From Trichormus sp. NMC-1 (GTDB lineage Bacteria; Cyanobacteriota; Cyanobacteriia; Cyanobacteriales; Nostocaceae): a stretch of DNA of 64,000 nucleotides. Made by a program: the position numbers and the translations under genes. The notes under the pieces are model-generated. The model was not told the origin of the DNA. It made no database searches and saw nothing but the letters and a program-made list of their open reading frames with translations. This document shows, in pieces, positions 47,271-57,434 of the stretch. The DNA lies in NCBI RefSeq assembly GCF_001858025.1, contig NZ_LZQD01000001.1, forward strand, positions 698,572 to 762,571, read 5' to 3'. Each line of letters starts with the position of its first letter. The stretch's first letter is position 1.

Positions 47271-47867
47271 TTATAGCACACCTTTGGAACTAGGAATAGT
47301 CTCCGCACGGCGTGGATCGATTGCTACTGCCATTCTCATGGCTCTAGCAAAGGCTTTAAAAGTTGCTTCAATAAGATGATGGGAATTAATGCCATCTAGT
47401 TGGCGAATGTGCAGCGTCATTTGGCTATGATTGACTACAGCTACAAAGAATTCACGCACCAATTGAGTATCATAAGTTCCCACCCGTTGAGTAGGAAGTT
47501 GTAAGCCATAACCGAGGTGAGGCCGTCCAGAAAAGTCTAATGCTACTTGAATTAGAGCCTCATCTAAAGGTGCGAGAAAATTCCCAAAGCGGACAATACC
47601 TTTTTTATTCCCCAGTGCTTGATGTAAGGCTTGTCCCAAGGTAATACCGACATCTTCATTGGTGTGGTGATCATCAATTTCCCAATCACCTTTGGCTTGA
47701 ATATCCAAGTCAAATAGCCCGTGAGAGGAAATTTGATGCAACATATGATCCAAAAAGGGAATACCTGTAGAGGCTTTACAGATACCCGTACCATCAAGGT
47801 TAATGGTGACATGGACATCAGTTTCCCCAGTAGTCCGGTGAACTGTAGCAATGCGATGATTAGTCAT
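47271..47867 (-). CDS. hisB: Imidazoleglycerol-phosphate dehydratase
   Basis: A 198-residue enzyme for the sixth step of histidine biosynthesis. Both metal-binding motifs of the repeated fold are present: [11 protein letters not shown] near residue 65 and [16 protein letters not shown] near 160. The length is normal. As I recall, hisB lies next to fabI and ntcA in related Nostocales; here a group II intron and a glycosyltransferase fragment separate hisB from fabI. The last 65 codons occur again at 49773-49969. Confidence 0.96.
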   Translation of the reverse strand: MTNHRIATVHRTTGETDVHVTINLDGTGICKASTGIPFLDHMLHQISSHGLFDLDIQAKGDWEIDDHHTNEDVGITLGQALHQALGNKKGIVRFGNFLAPLDEALIQVALDFSGRPHLGYGLQLPTQRVGTYDTQLVREFFVAVVNHSQMTLHIRQLDGINSHHLIEATFKAFARAMRMAVAIDPRRAETIPSSKGVL

Positions 47868-48006
47868 TGGTGATTAGTCATTGGTCATTGGTCATTGGTC
47901 ATTAGTCATTAGTCATTAGGTTTCTAATTTTGACTTTTGACTTTTGACTTGAATTGTCCCTATTGGTTGAGTCGAGGGAGGATATTGCTCCTCGCCCCTC
48001 TCAGTT

Positions 48007-48041
48007 AAATCTGGGCGTGCGACTTTCATCGCACCCAGCTT
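48007..48041 (-). ncRNA. Group II intron domain V
   Basis: A hairpin with a GAAA loop (GCTGGGTGCGATGAAAGTCG...CGCCCAG), the catalytic domain V form of cyanobacterial bacterial-type group II introns, followed by a domain VI hairpin ending ACTCAAC near 47964. Confidence 0.8.
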
Positions 48042-48050
48042 CCGATGTTC

Positions 48051-48893
48051 TTAGCTTTGGCGCTTGCTCATGTGTATGTAATCGTGGCAGCTTTCATGAA
48101 TGGCTAGAAGGTTTTTATTTTTCCAATTTTTATGGTTTCCATCAACGTGATGCAAATGTACCTTTTCGTCACTAAGCATTTTTAATCCACAATGTCCACA
48201 TTTATGGTTTTGCCGTTTGAGGGCTTTAGAGGTATGACTGTCATAGAGCTTGCTATTACGCTCGCTCCAGTAACTCAAATCTCCGTCATATGGCGATTTC
48301 TCCCCTTTGACATTGATATGTTTGTTTTCGGAGTAAGGAACTGATGGAAATGCCTTATCTAGTAATTGCTTACTTGTATAGCGGTTCTTTTTGGCTTCCT
48401 TATTGAATACCCTGAAAGCTCTTGTTTCGATGTGGTATAGCGAGTAACGCGTACCTCCCATCTTGCAGAAGCGGTGGTAATTCCTCCAACCTCTCACTAC
48501 GGGGGCTAATTTCTCAGCCTTTGTGGTAGCTCCATAATTCGAGTTGTTAACGATGGCTTTTGCTTTCTTACGAAAAGTTTTATAATTGTCCACTGATGGA
48601 ACGCATCTAAACTTCCCGTTTTTCTGGACTTTAAAGTTCCAGCCGAGGAAATCAAACCCATCTGTCGTGGCGGTTAGCTTGGTCTTTTTCTCACTGACTT
48701 TCATTCCCCGTTCTGCTAGGAACTGACTGATTTTGTCAAGTATTTCTATGGCATCGTCTTGGGGTCGGAGTATTATTACCATGTCATCCGCATAACGGAT
48801 TGTTGGCTCAATAATCCTATCCTTTGGGGTTTTGTTTGTAATTCTTTGCTTAGAATTAGCGTTGTATCTATGAATACTTTCAATCCCATTTAA
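48051..48893 (-). pseudogene. Group II intron RT/maturase, C-terminal half
   Basis: Open from the copy junction: LNGIESIHRYNANSKQRI, the YADD polymerase motif (IRYADDMVIIL), then the maturase X domain (GWRNYHRFCKMGGTRYSLY) and an HNH endonuclease domain (CGHCGLKML ... HLHHVDGNHKNWKNKNLLAIHESCH). The N-terminal half is at 50969-51669. Between the halves about 20 residues around the usual GTPQGGVVSPLL motif are missing. Confidence 0.9.
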
Positions 48894-49641
48894 GATATGT
48901 GTTATTACTGCCTAAAAGTTCATGAAGGGAACCAGAGCAAATTAATTGTCCTCGATCAAGGATGGCTACGCGATCGCAAATTTGTTCTACTTCACTCAAA
49001 ACATGACTATTGAAAAATATGGTTTTCCCAGCAGATTTGAGGGAAAGAATAATCTCGCGCATTTGATAGCGTCCCAGGGGATCAAGTCCAGACATTGGTT
49101 CGTCTAGAAATACCAAATCAGGGTCATTGATTAATGCTTGAGCCATACCAACACGCTGGAGCATACCTTTAGAATAACGGCGCATCAGCTTTTTGCGAGC
49201 ATCAGCTTGGGATAAACCGACTAATTCCAGCAATTGGGGAATGCGTTGACGTTGTACCCGTTGGGGAATTTGGAATAAACCCGCAGCTAATTCTAAAAAT
49301 TCCCAACCAGTCAGATAGTCATACAAATAGGGATTTTCTGGTAAATAGCCAATACGTTGCTTCACAGAGCGATCGCCTAATGGCTTACCTAATAATAAAC
49401 CCCTACCAGAAGAAGGACGGATAATTCCCAGTAACAGTTTTAACAGCGTTGTTTTACCAGCGCCATTGGGTCCGAGTAACCCAAAGGTTTGTCCTAGGTA
49501 AACTTGTAAAGAACAGTTTTTCAGAGATACAACTTTTTGATTCAGCCAAAACCCTGTGCGATAGACTTTTCGCAACTCAGAAGTTAGAACCACTGGTGGT
49601 TGTGCTACAGGATTCAGTTGAGTGTCTGCAACAGAATTCAT
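48894..49641 (-). pseudogene. Duplicate 5' part of the ABC ATPase gene
   Basis: Identical as far as I can see to 46392-47139 (offset 2,502). It encodes the first 248 residues including all ATPase motifs, then runs into RT sequence after NNTYL and stops after three more codons (KWD). It keeps the original upstream region, so it may be expressed as a truncated ATPase. Confidence 0.9.
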
Positions 49642-49772
49642 TGCGGTTAAATGACCTATTCCCGGTTATGTGTGATTAATTACAAGTTACCCGGTAGGAC
49701 GATAATAACTGTCCCGATTTAATGTGTCAATTATCGTCAACCGAGTAGCTGCTGGAAACTTGCAGTAGTAAC

Positions 49773-49969
49773 TTATAGCACACCTTTGGAACTAGGAATA
49801 GTCTCCGCACGGCGTGGATCGATTGCTACTGCCATTCTCATGGCTCTAGCAAAGGCTTTAAAAGTTGCTTCAATAAGATGATGGGAATTAATGCCATCTA
49901 GTTGGCGAATGTGCAGCGTCATTTGGCTATGATTGACTACAGCTACAAAGAATTCACGCACCAATTGAG
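49773..49969 (-). pseudogene. Duplicate 3' part of hisB
   Basis: Copies the last 65 codons of hisB ([20 protein letters not shown] onward, including the second metal motif NSHHLIEA). The upstream part is replaced at 49969/49970 by the SLBB-gene copy, so it has no promoter or start of its own. Confidence 0.9.
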
Positions 49970-51669
49970 GTACCCAATGTATCACCAGTCTTAGCAATAC
50001 CAGAACGGCCAACTACCACAACATCATTATTGCGAAGTATAGGATTGGTGTCGTCATTAATGCCTTTTGAGAAATCTATCTTGACTACACGCTTAGTGAC
50101 AGTACCATTAGGATTGAGGCGAATTAAATCTACAGCAGCACTACTAGCTCTAGCATCATTAAAGCCACCAGCAGCCAGCAACGCCTGATTTAAAGAACTA
50201 TTCGGCTGTAAATCTGTTAATCCAGGTTTTTTAACTTCTCCAACCACACCAACTTGAATTTTGGTCGGTGACAAAGTAGTAGTAGCTAATTCAGTTGCTT
50301 CTGCGGTGCTAATCGCCGTGGCAGTAGGGACAACAATTGTATCTCCATCTTGCACAACCGCGTCTTGATTAAGATCACCAGTCTGCAATAATTCCCAAAG
50401 ATTGATATCTATAGTTTGTTCAGTACCAGTTCGCGTCGGTCGGCGTAATTTGATAGTTCTCACATCTGCTTGTGATGTAATTCCTCCCGCTAGTTGCAGC
50501 GCCCGCATTACCGTTGGTAAACCGGTACCGGCTCCATCTGTACCGCCAGCGGTGACAAGATAAGAACCAGGACGGTAAACTTGACCAGTAATTGCAACTG
50601 TGCGGGGTGCAGTTTGACTGGCAGCAAAGTTAGCAGAAAATAAATTGCGTGCTTCTGCAATGTTGAAGCTTGTAGCAGTGGGTACAACTAAGGTGTCTCC
50701 ATCCCGTAAGGTAATATCCTGGGGTATTGTACCTGTTTGGGTGAGTTCCTTTAAGTTGAAACTGACAATCTGCTCGCCCGAACGTCCTACTTTACGCCGT
50801 AATTGCACTTTAGTCACATCGGCTGCTAGTGTTACCCCTTGGGCTGTAGTTAATGCAGCTAATATAGTTGGGTATTGTACTCCTGGGGTATTTCCGCTGC
50901 CTCCTTGTAAGTTGAGAGTGTAAGCCCCTGGTCGTGTCACCTCTCCAGCTACAAAAACATTGATGGGAGGGTTGACTCCTGCCTTGAGGCATCGGAAGAT
51001 GCCGAGTTTTAAACCTTTGGGGGCAATGAGTTCGTCCATTATTGCTGAGTGGTTAATCCTGTCGAAGCATTTTTCGATATCGAGTTCAATAACTCGTTTT
51101 TCTATTCCATTGCAGGAAGAGTTGAGGTTGTTGTAGATGTACCTTTGTGCATCATGGGCGGAGCGCCCTGTTCTAAAACCATAACTTCTAGCATGGAAGG
51201 TGGCTTCGTGTGCTGGTTCGAGTGCATATTTTGCAAGGCATTGCCAAGCTATATCTGCGATGGTAGGTATTTTTAGTATTCTGGTAGTTCCATCCTTTTT
51301 AGGGATTGGAATTTCCCGTAAACCTTGATGTTTCCAATTTCCGCTATTCACTCTTAGTAGGGCTTCTAATTCAAAGCGTTCCTTGAATGAGAGGGATTTT
51401 TTGCCATCAACACCCGCCGTCTTCTTACCAGCATTTAGCTGTGATACTTGACGGATAGCCAGAAATCGAGCCGAGGTAGATTTCATAATAAGCTTTTGGA
51501 GTAACCTTGCTTTTCGCTTGTCTCCAACTTGAACCGCTTTATACACGCGCTTTTGAAGGCGGAATAGATTTCGGCGGAATTTCTTCCACGGTAGGGCTAC
51601 CCAAGATTCACTAGTTTTATAACTGTGTCTAATCATTTTCTCTTCTAGAGTTTTGTGTATTCTGAACAC
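49954..51669 (-). pseudogene. Chimeric reading frame: RT N-terminus fused to SLBB domains
   Basis: A continuous 571-codon frame. Residues 1-233 are the N-terminal half of the group II RT (FRTGRSAHDAQRYIYNNL, VIELDIEKCFDRINHSAIM, ending CLKAGVNPPI). From there the frame continues exactly in phase into NVFVAGEVTRPGAY and the three SLBB repeats of the polysaccharide export protein, ending at the hisB junction with GTSIGA. It lacks a signal peptide, so export is unlikely. It is probably a by-product of the rearrangement, but it could be translated. Confidence 0.85.
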
Positions 51670-52089
51670 CTCAGACCAATTACGGTCTGTCCTACCCGAA
51701 TTGTGAGGGTTAATCCGCTCGTCTGGTCTACTTAGGGTTCGACTGCCCTAAGACCCACAATTCGTTTTTATTCGTTCCCTCGGAGAGATTGATTGTTCCG
51801 TTAGGTGTAGCCGCTTCGACCATTGGATTCCCAGGACTCTTACCGTTACTTGGCTCGTATTCGGCGGGAATAAGCTCCAATGAGGTCAGGGGTTTTAATG
51901 TTGCGCCCTGCCTTTGAATAGGTCGCTTTCTAAGGCTCTGTTTCACCGTAGGAACTCCCTGTTAGCACCAGTGTCAACCCGCAACGGTTGTCTGCTTGTG
52001 TCCTGTTCCCAGCTTCACCCTCCAGAAACCGAGTCTGGTCAGTGTGGGCAGGTAAGGAGTCAATTCTGAGTCTGAATGGCAAGAACCAG

Positions 52090-52678
52090 CTTTTTTGGCA
52101 ATTTCAATAGCTAAATGTGGCCCTTTTTCTGGAGACATCCTACCCAAAAATGCCAAGTAAGGCTCATCTATTGGTTCAGGATAAAACTCATAACTACTAA
52201 CATCAATGCCATTGTAAACAGTGCTGACATAATTTAACCCTAAACTAGCTTCCCTTTGGGAATCAGAAATACTGATATAAGGCTGTTTTTTGCCATATTG
52301 AAAGATTTTTTTATTATCTGGTGTAAAAATTCCATGCAACGTGTGAACTGTAGGCGTTTTCACAAGTTTCGTGTATGCTATGGGCGTATGTCCCATATGA
52401 GAGTGAATAATATCAAAATCTTCGGCTCGCTCATAGACTGAAGCTAGATGTAGCGATTCATAAATGCTGCAATCTTTGACAGTTTTATCAAGTCTTAAAG
52501 CACGAGGATGAACCGATATCAAATTTGCTAAAGTCAGAGAATCACCTGATGCAAATAATGTAACTTCATGTCCCCTGCGGACTAATTCATCAGTCAATAA
52601 TCCAACTACTAATTCTATTCCACCATAAGCTGGAGGAGGTACTCTCTCCCACAGTGGAGCAATTTGAGCAATTCTCAT
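52090..52678 (-). pseudogene. Truncated group 1-type glycosyltransferase
   Basis: Started at ATG 52678 (MRIAQIAPLWERVPPPAYGG), which has AGGAGG eight bases upstream. About 196 residues of a GT-B glycosyltransferase remain: N-terminal Rossmann domain with HSHMGHTPIAY, the hinge YISISDSQREASLG, and VYNGIDVSSYEF ... YLAFLGRMSPEKGPHLAIEIAKKAG. Then group II intron sequence follows. The C-terminal nucleotide-sugar-binding motif (E-x7-E) is lost, so it should be inactive. Confidence 0.85.
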
Positions 52679-52783
52679 TATCAACCTCCTAAAAAATAAG
52701 ACTCTAAAAAATAAGTGGTGTTTATTTGTTTGATTTAAATTAAGTCCAATCATGTCCAGTGATTCACTATAGCAGTAAATCAC

Positions 52784-53304
52784 TTAAAACACCAACTACA
52801 TGGATAACTGCTATTGCATCTTATACTGAAACTTCGATATTTTTTGTCTATCCTAGGTAGGGAAATCATATTCACCTCAAGAGGTAAATTAGCAATTTAA
52901 TTATCAGATAATTGTCGTTTAATTGCTGAATAATTCTGATAAAAACTGCAAATATTCCCAAATTGGTCAATTCCTATTTATCCCCAATCTCTAGGGTAAT
53001 TTGTCTCCAGTGAAGTCAGGTTTTAATGTTGTGTCCTGCTTACAGGTAGGTTGCTTTTACAGGCTCTGTTTCACCATAGGAACTCCCCATTAGCACCAGT
53101 GTCATCTCACAACAGATGTCTGATTGCGCCCTGTTCCCAGCTTCACCCTCCAGATACCGAGTCTAGTCAGTGTGGGCAGATAGGGAGTCATACCTGAGTC
53201 TGGTAGATGGGACTTTCACCCATATCAGACCGAGAGTTCAACCTTCTCTATTGCTAGATTGGGTTGGATAGCTTATGTACGGGCTGATTACCGTGATTCA
53301 GCTA
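52784..53304. other. Intergenic region carrying an intron remnant
   Basis: 521 bp between the glycosyltransferase start and fabI. The left 200 bp are AT-rich and should contain the glycosyltransferase promoter; 53002-53210 is a second group II intron 5' fragment. Confidence 0.5.
53002..53210 (-). mobile_element. Second group II intron 5' fragment
   Basis: Diverged copy of 51875-52080, sharing runs such as GGCTCTGTTTCACC, GTTAGCACCAGTGTCA-like and TTCCCAGCTTCACCCTCCAG. It is only the 5' ribozyme part, with no RT or domain V, so it is a degraded or deleted intron of the same family. Confidence 0.75.
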
Positions 53305-54093
53305 TCAACGAATCGCACACATCCCCATGATTTCATATCCTGCATCTACATACAGGATTTGCCCAGTAATACCGCTGGCTAAATCACTACACAAGAAAGC
53401 TGCTGTATTGCCGACTTCTAACTGAGTAACAGTACGACGTAGGGGAGCTACTTGTTCAACATGATGAATCATATCTAAAATCCCACCCACTGCTGAAGAT
53501 GCCAAAGTGCGGATGGGTCCTGCTGATATACCATTGACCCGAATATTTTGTTGACCTAGTTCAGCAGCTAAGTAACGGACACTAGCTTCCAATCCAGCTT
53601 TGGCGACTCCCATGATGTTATAGTTGGGAATGGCTCGGACTGCGCCCAAATATGTGAGAGTAACAATACTGCCTCCTTCGGTCATCAAAGGTTTAGCAGC
53701 ACCACTTAACTGCACTAGCGAATAAGTGCTAACTTCCAAAGCTTTATTGAAACCAGAACGGGAAGTTTGACTAAAATCTCCAGTTAAATCATCTCTATTT
53801 GCAAAAGCTAGGCAATGAATGAGAATGTCTATTTTCCCCCATTTCTGGCTGATTGTCTCGAAGGTCGATTTAATCTGCTCGTCATTTTCTACATTACAGG
53901 GGAGGAATAAGCTAGGGTTAAGGGGTTCTACCAATTCCGCCACTTTTTTCTCCATCTTACCTTTTTCATCTGGCAAGTAGGTAATACCCAAGTTAGCGCC
54001 TGCTTTGTGGAGTTGTTGGGCAATACCCCAGGCGATTGAGCGGTTGTTGGCAATACCTGTTACTAAGGCGTTTTTTCCAGACAGATTCAGCAT
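53305..54093 (-). CDS. fabI: Enoyl-[acyl-carrier-protein] reductase (NADH)
   Basis: A 262-residue short-chain dehydrogenase of type II fatty acid synthesis. Start chosen at MLNLSGKNALVTGIANNRS (54093), seven codons inside the longest frame. The dinucleotide site GIANNRSIAWGIA, the LVHCLAF-like IDILIHCLAFA strand and the catalytic Y-x6-K (YNIMGVAKAG) are present; the C-terminus is QILYVDAGYEIMGM. The closest minus-strand genes downstream are the intron remnants, so it is probably monocistronic. Confidence 0.95.
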   Translation of the reverse strand: MLNLSGKNALVTGIANNRSIAWGIAQQLHKAGANLGITYLPDEKGKMEKKVAELVEPLNPSLFLPCNVENDEQIKSTFETISQKWGKIDILIHCLAFANRDDLTGDFSQTSRSGFNKALEVSTYSLVQLSGAAKPLMTEGGSIVTLTYLGAVRAIPNYNIMGVAKAGLEASVRYLAAELGQQNIRVNGISAGPIRTLASSAVGGILDMIHHVEQVAPLRRTVTQLEVGNTAAFLCSDLASGITGQILYVDAGYEIMGMCAIR

Positions 54094-55014
54094 AGAAATT
54101 GTTAATGTGATCAACCAATAGGAGCATACTAGAATCTGAGCCTTTTTTGTCGAAGAAGTAGTTTAGGTGTAAGAAGTTGTAGGTAGAAAGGAGAACTTTA
54201 TGGTGCGATTGGCTGATAGTGATTTGCAGCAGCCTTACCATTGCACAAAATGTGTCAAAAATTCTTTTTTGCTCAAATTTTATCTGGCAGGGGATCAAGT
54301 AATTGATGGCGAGATATTCCACATTTAACTTGCTTATTGTTGTGTTTTGCTAAAAAGCATCCAACTCTCTTTACCCCTGCTGCCGGCAAGATCAGCCCCC
54401 TGCGCTTCTTAATGTGCAAACTAGATGTGTAACAGCTTATTGGCGATGAGGAATTACCAATAAGCAGCACTGCATTTTGAATTCATGTGATTTTCTTGGC
54501 TCCGGGATTGTTGAGAATTTTCATTAAGTAGTACAGGTCAGCAGAAATGAACCAACTATTTATAATGGCTGAAAAGGTTGTTAAATAAGCTTTTTAAGTT
54601 TTTAATTTTTAATTTTTAATTTCACCAAGAGTTAGTAGTCACCTTTAACTACTTCACGATAATACATCAAAAAATCTTAGTGACTCCCACCTGTTGCTGG
54701 CTGCTGGTTGCCGGTTGCTTTATTTCAAGTCAGGGTGTTGAGGGCAACAAAATTGCTGCTGATTGTTTAAGAAGTTATGAAGATATGGAAAATTTTTAGC
54801 GAAAAAACCTCTGCTTATTGAGTTTCTGAAACCACTTATCAACATCTCCTGGCTAAAAATAACAATAATTATGTATCATAATAAACAAATAACTATGAAG
54901 AATTAAATTTGAGTATAGGAAAAAACAGAAAGGTTGACGGTGCTTTCTTGATTTTTCAGGTGTATTCTTAGGTAATCAGTTTTGGTTTTTCCGGCATTGG
55001 GTAGGGGAAGGGAG
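54094..55014. promoter_or_regulatory. fabI-ntcA divergent intergenic region
   Basis: 921 bp. No intact gene seen. The fabI promoter lies at the left edge and the ntcA promoters on the right. A perfect dyad AGTAGT-N8-ACTACT (54634-54653) is visible, but its spacing does not fit the NtcA box GTA-N8-TAC. TTTTTAATTTTTAATTT repeats lie just before it. Confidence 0.5.
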
Positions 55015-55686
55015 ATGATCGTGACACAAGATAAAGCCCTAGCAAATGTTTTTCGTCAGATGGCGACCGGAGCGTTTCCGCCGGTTGTGGAAACGTTTGA
55101 ACGCAACAAAACTATCTTTTTTCCCGGCGATCCTGCCGAACGAGTTTATTTTCTTCTCAAGGGTGCTGTGAAACTTTCCAGGGTGTACGAGGCAGGAGAA
55201 GAAATAACGGTAGCGCTGCTGCGGGAAAATAGTGTGTTTGGTGTGTTGTCACTGCTAACGGGTAACAAGTCTGATAGGTTTTACCATGCAGTCGCTTTTA
55301 CGGCTGTAGAATTACTTTCAGCACCAATAGAACAAGTGGAGCAAGCTCTTAAGGAAAATCCCGAATTATCCATGTTGATGTTGCGGGGTCTGTCTTCACG
55401 GATTCTCCAGACAGAGATGATGATTGAAACCCTCGCTCACCGAGATATGGGTTCTAGGTTGATAAGTTTTCTGTTAATTCTTTGTCGAGATTTTGGTGTT
55501 CCTTGTGCCGATGGTATCACTATTGATCTGAAGTTATCTCATCAAGCGATCGCTGAAGCAATTGGTTCTACTCGTGTCACCGTCACTAGGTTACTCGGAG
55601 ATTTACGTGAGAAAAAAATGATTTCGATTCACAAGAAAAAAATTACTGTGCATAAGCCTGTCACCTTGAGTAGACAATTTACTTAA
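55015..55686 (+). CDS. ntcA: Global nitrogen regulator NtcA
   Basis: A 223-residue CRP-family transcription factor that activates nitrogen assimilation and, in heterocystous species, differentiation when 2-oxoglutarate is high. Start [20 protein letters not shown] at 55015. There is an N-terminal cyclic-nucleotide-type beta barrel ([21 protein letters not shown], where 2-oxoglutarate binds), a long dimer helix, and the C-terminal [27 protein letters not shown] that is diagnostic for NtcA. The length and sequence are canonical. Confidence 0.97.
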   Translation: MIVTQDKALANVFRQMATGAFPPVVETFERNKTIFFPGDPAERVYFLLKGAVKLSRVYEAGEEITVALLRENSVFGVLSLLTGNKSDRFYHAVAFTAVELLSAPIEQVEQALKENPELSMLMLRGLSSRILQTEMMIETLAHRDMGSRLISFLLILCRDFGVPCADGITIDLKLSHQAIAEAIGSTRVTVTRLLGDLREKKMISIHKKKITVHKPVTLSRQFT

Positions 55687-55875
55687 AAGCTACTGGGGGA
55701 ATGAGTTGGCACAGGTTTTGTTTTCAGAAAGGACACCCACAATCGGAGGTAAATCTAAAAATTGAGTAATTTCTGCCCTTGCCAATCTCTATCCCCCACC
55801 AGAACAGGGTTGAAAGTAGTAGGCTGTATCTGGAAGCATTATGCCGACCGCACAATACGTGAACGGTAGCTGAAG

Positions 55876-57324
55876 ATGACCACTGGGTACATCCTCATCG
55901 CAGCAATTTTAATTTTGGGAGGCGTAATTGCCACCGTGGGCGATCGCATCGGCACACGAGTTGGCAAAGCACGTCTCTCACTGTTCAACCTTCGTCCCAA
56001 AAAAACGGCGGTACTAGTCACTATTTTTACAGGTGGTTTAATTTCTGCCTCAACTCTAGCGATTTTATTTGCCGCTGACGAAGGATTGAGAAAAGGGGTT
56101 TTTGAGTTAGAGGATATTCAAAGAGACCTCAGAAACAAGCGGGAACAACTAAAAACGGCAGAAACCCAAAAAAGCCAAGTAGAAAATCAGCTAAACCAAG
56201 CTAGAAAAGACCAAGCTCAAGCACAGCAAGATTTACAGGAAATCAATAAGTCATTGCAAGCGGTCAATGCCAAACAACGAATCACACAAGCACAACTCAA
56301 CCGCACCATTAGCCAACAAGCTAAAACTCAAGCTCAACTCCAAGGAACTCAAAGCCGACTGGGTGAAGTAGTTGTTCAGTACCAAAAATCCATAGCTGAA
56401 CTACAGAGTCTTTATAATCAAAGAAAAGCATTACAATCTGCCGTTGAACAATTAAAGACAGAACGTCGGCGACTATATACAGAAGCAAAAAAAGCTATTG
56501 ATGAAGCGAAGACAGCTATTGAAAAACGCGATCAGAAAATTGCCCAGTTAGACCAACTTATTCAAAATCGCAATCTAGAAATTAAAAAGCGAGAGCAAGT
56601 AATTGCCACAAGGGAGTCTCGTCTCAAAGAATTGGAAAAACAGCAAGAATATTTAGAACAGGAAGTAGCAAGGCTAGAAAAATATTATCAGTCCTACCGT
56701 GACCTCCGTTTAGGTAAACTGGCTTTAGTTCGTGGACAAGTCATAGCATCTGGCGTAGTTCGCGTCACTCAACCGGCTGCGGCTCGTCAGGTAGTTATCC
56801 AAATTCTACAAGAAGCTAACCGCACTGCGAATATTCAATTAGCTGAACCAGGGACAACTACTGGAAATACGGAACTATTGCGTTTAACCCAAGACAAGGT
56901 TGAGCAACTGATCAAGCAGATTGATGATGGTCGAGAATATGTGGTGCGGATTTTCTCTGCGGGGAATTATGTTAGAGGAGAAAAGCAGATAGAATTTTTT
57001 GCTGATGCATCTCGGAATCTGCTGGTATTTTCCACAGATCAGGTATTAGCGACAACTTCTGCTGATATGAAAACTATGACATCTTATCAACTACGCCAAC
57101 GAATTGATTTACTGATTTCCGCTTCTCAATTTCGCGCCCGAAATGCTGGCATAGTCGAAACTGTGCAAATAGATGGGACTTTTTTACGCTTTTTTAACCA
57201 ATTGCAGCAGTTTGAGCAACCTGTGGAAATTAAAGCAATTGCGGCGGCTGATACTTATACAGCAGGTCCGCTGAGAGTCAAACTAGTAGCAATCTTTAAT
57301 GGGCAAGTTATTTTTAGCACTTGA
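55876..57324 (+). CDS. DUF3084 domain-containing protein
   Basis: 482 residues: an N-terminal segment with two hydrophobic helices (GYILIAAILILGGVIATVGD and TAVLVTIFTGGLISASTLAI) around the conserved GTRVGKARLSLFNLRPKKT, a long coiled coil (residues about 75-270), and a C-terminal alpha/beta domain. This is the cyanobacterial DUF3084 family of unknown function; the layout suggests a membrane-tethered scaffold. It precedes the YqgF-like gene on the same strand. Confidence 0.88.
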   Translation: MTTGYILIAAILILGGVIATVGDRIGTRVGKARLSLFNLRPKKTAVLVTIFTGGLISASTLAILFAADEGLRKGVFELEDIQRDLRNKREQLKTAETQKSQVENQLNQARKDQAQAQQDLQEINKSLQAVNAKQRITQAQLNRTISQQAKTQAQLQGTQSRLGEVVVQYQKSIAELQSLYNQRKALQSAVEQLKTERRRLYTEAKKAIDEAKTAIEKRDQKIAQLDQLIQNRNLEIKKREQVIATRESRLKELEKQQEYLEQEVARLEKYYQSYRDLRLGKLALVRGQVIASGVVRVTQPAAARQVVIQILQEANRTANIQLAEPGTTTGNTELLRLTQDKVEQLIKQIDDGREYVVRIFSAGNYVRGEKQIEFFADASRNLLVFSTDQVLATTSADMKTMTSYQLRQRIDLLISASQFRARNAGIVETVQIDGTFLRFFNQLQQFEQPVEIKAIAAADTYTAGPLRVKLVAIFNGQVIFST

Positions 57325-57434
57325 ATTGGTGATTGGTGATTGGTGATTGGTGATTGGTAAAGAATTTTCTCCCTACCTATTCCCTATTCCCTATTCCCTA
57401 TTACCTGTTCCCTGTTCCCTGTTCCCTGTTCCCT

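Larger units (their letters stand above)
48894..50968. repeat. 2,075-bp permuted copy of 44299-47467
   Basis: 48894-49969 equals 46392-47467 and 49970-50968 equals 44299-45297. In the chromosome the second block lies before the first, with 1,094 bp between. The join 47467|44299 is what a circle or tandem duplication of 44299-47467 would contain. The copy replaces about 60 bp of the group II intron RT. Confidence 0.9.
47964..52090 (-). mobile_element. Group II intron, disrupted
   Basis: Minus-strand order: 5' ribozyme part (about 52090-51670), RT N-terminal half (51669-50969), foreign 2,075-bp insert (50968-48894), RT C-terminal half with maturase and HNH (48893-48051), domain V (about 48041-48007, AGCTGGGTGCGATGAAAGTC and on) and domain VI (about 48003-47966, GGGGCGAGGAGCAATATCC). 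The 5' flank is a glycosyltransferase gene, but the 3' flank is not its continuation, so flanking DNA has also been lost. The intron cannot make an intact RT. Confidence 0.85.

Noticed and set aside
47954-48175. 73-codon plus-strand frame over the end of the group II intron
   Set aside because: It is antisense to domains V and VI of the intron and has no coding features.
54634-54653. NtcA-binding box
   Set aside because: The dyad spacing gives GT-N8-AC or GTA-N12-TAC, not GTA-N8-TAC.
57354-57434. 27-residue N-terminal extension of the YqgF-like protein
   Set aside because: It translates a TTCCCTATTCCC low-complexity repeat; the conserved protein begins at 57435.
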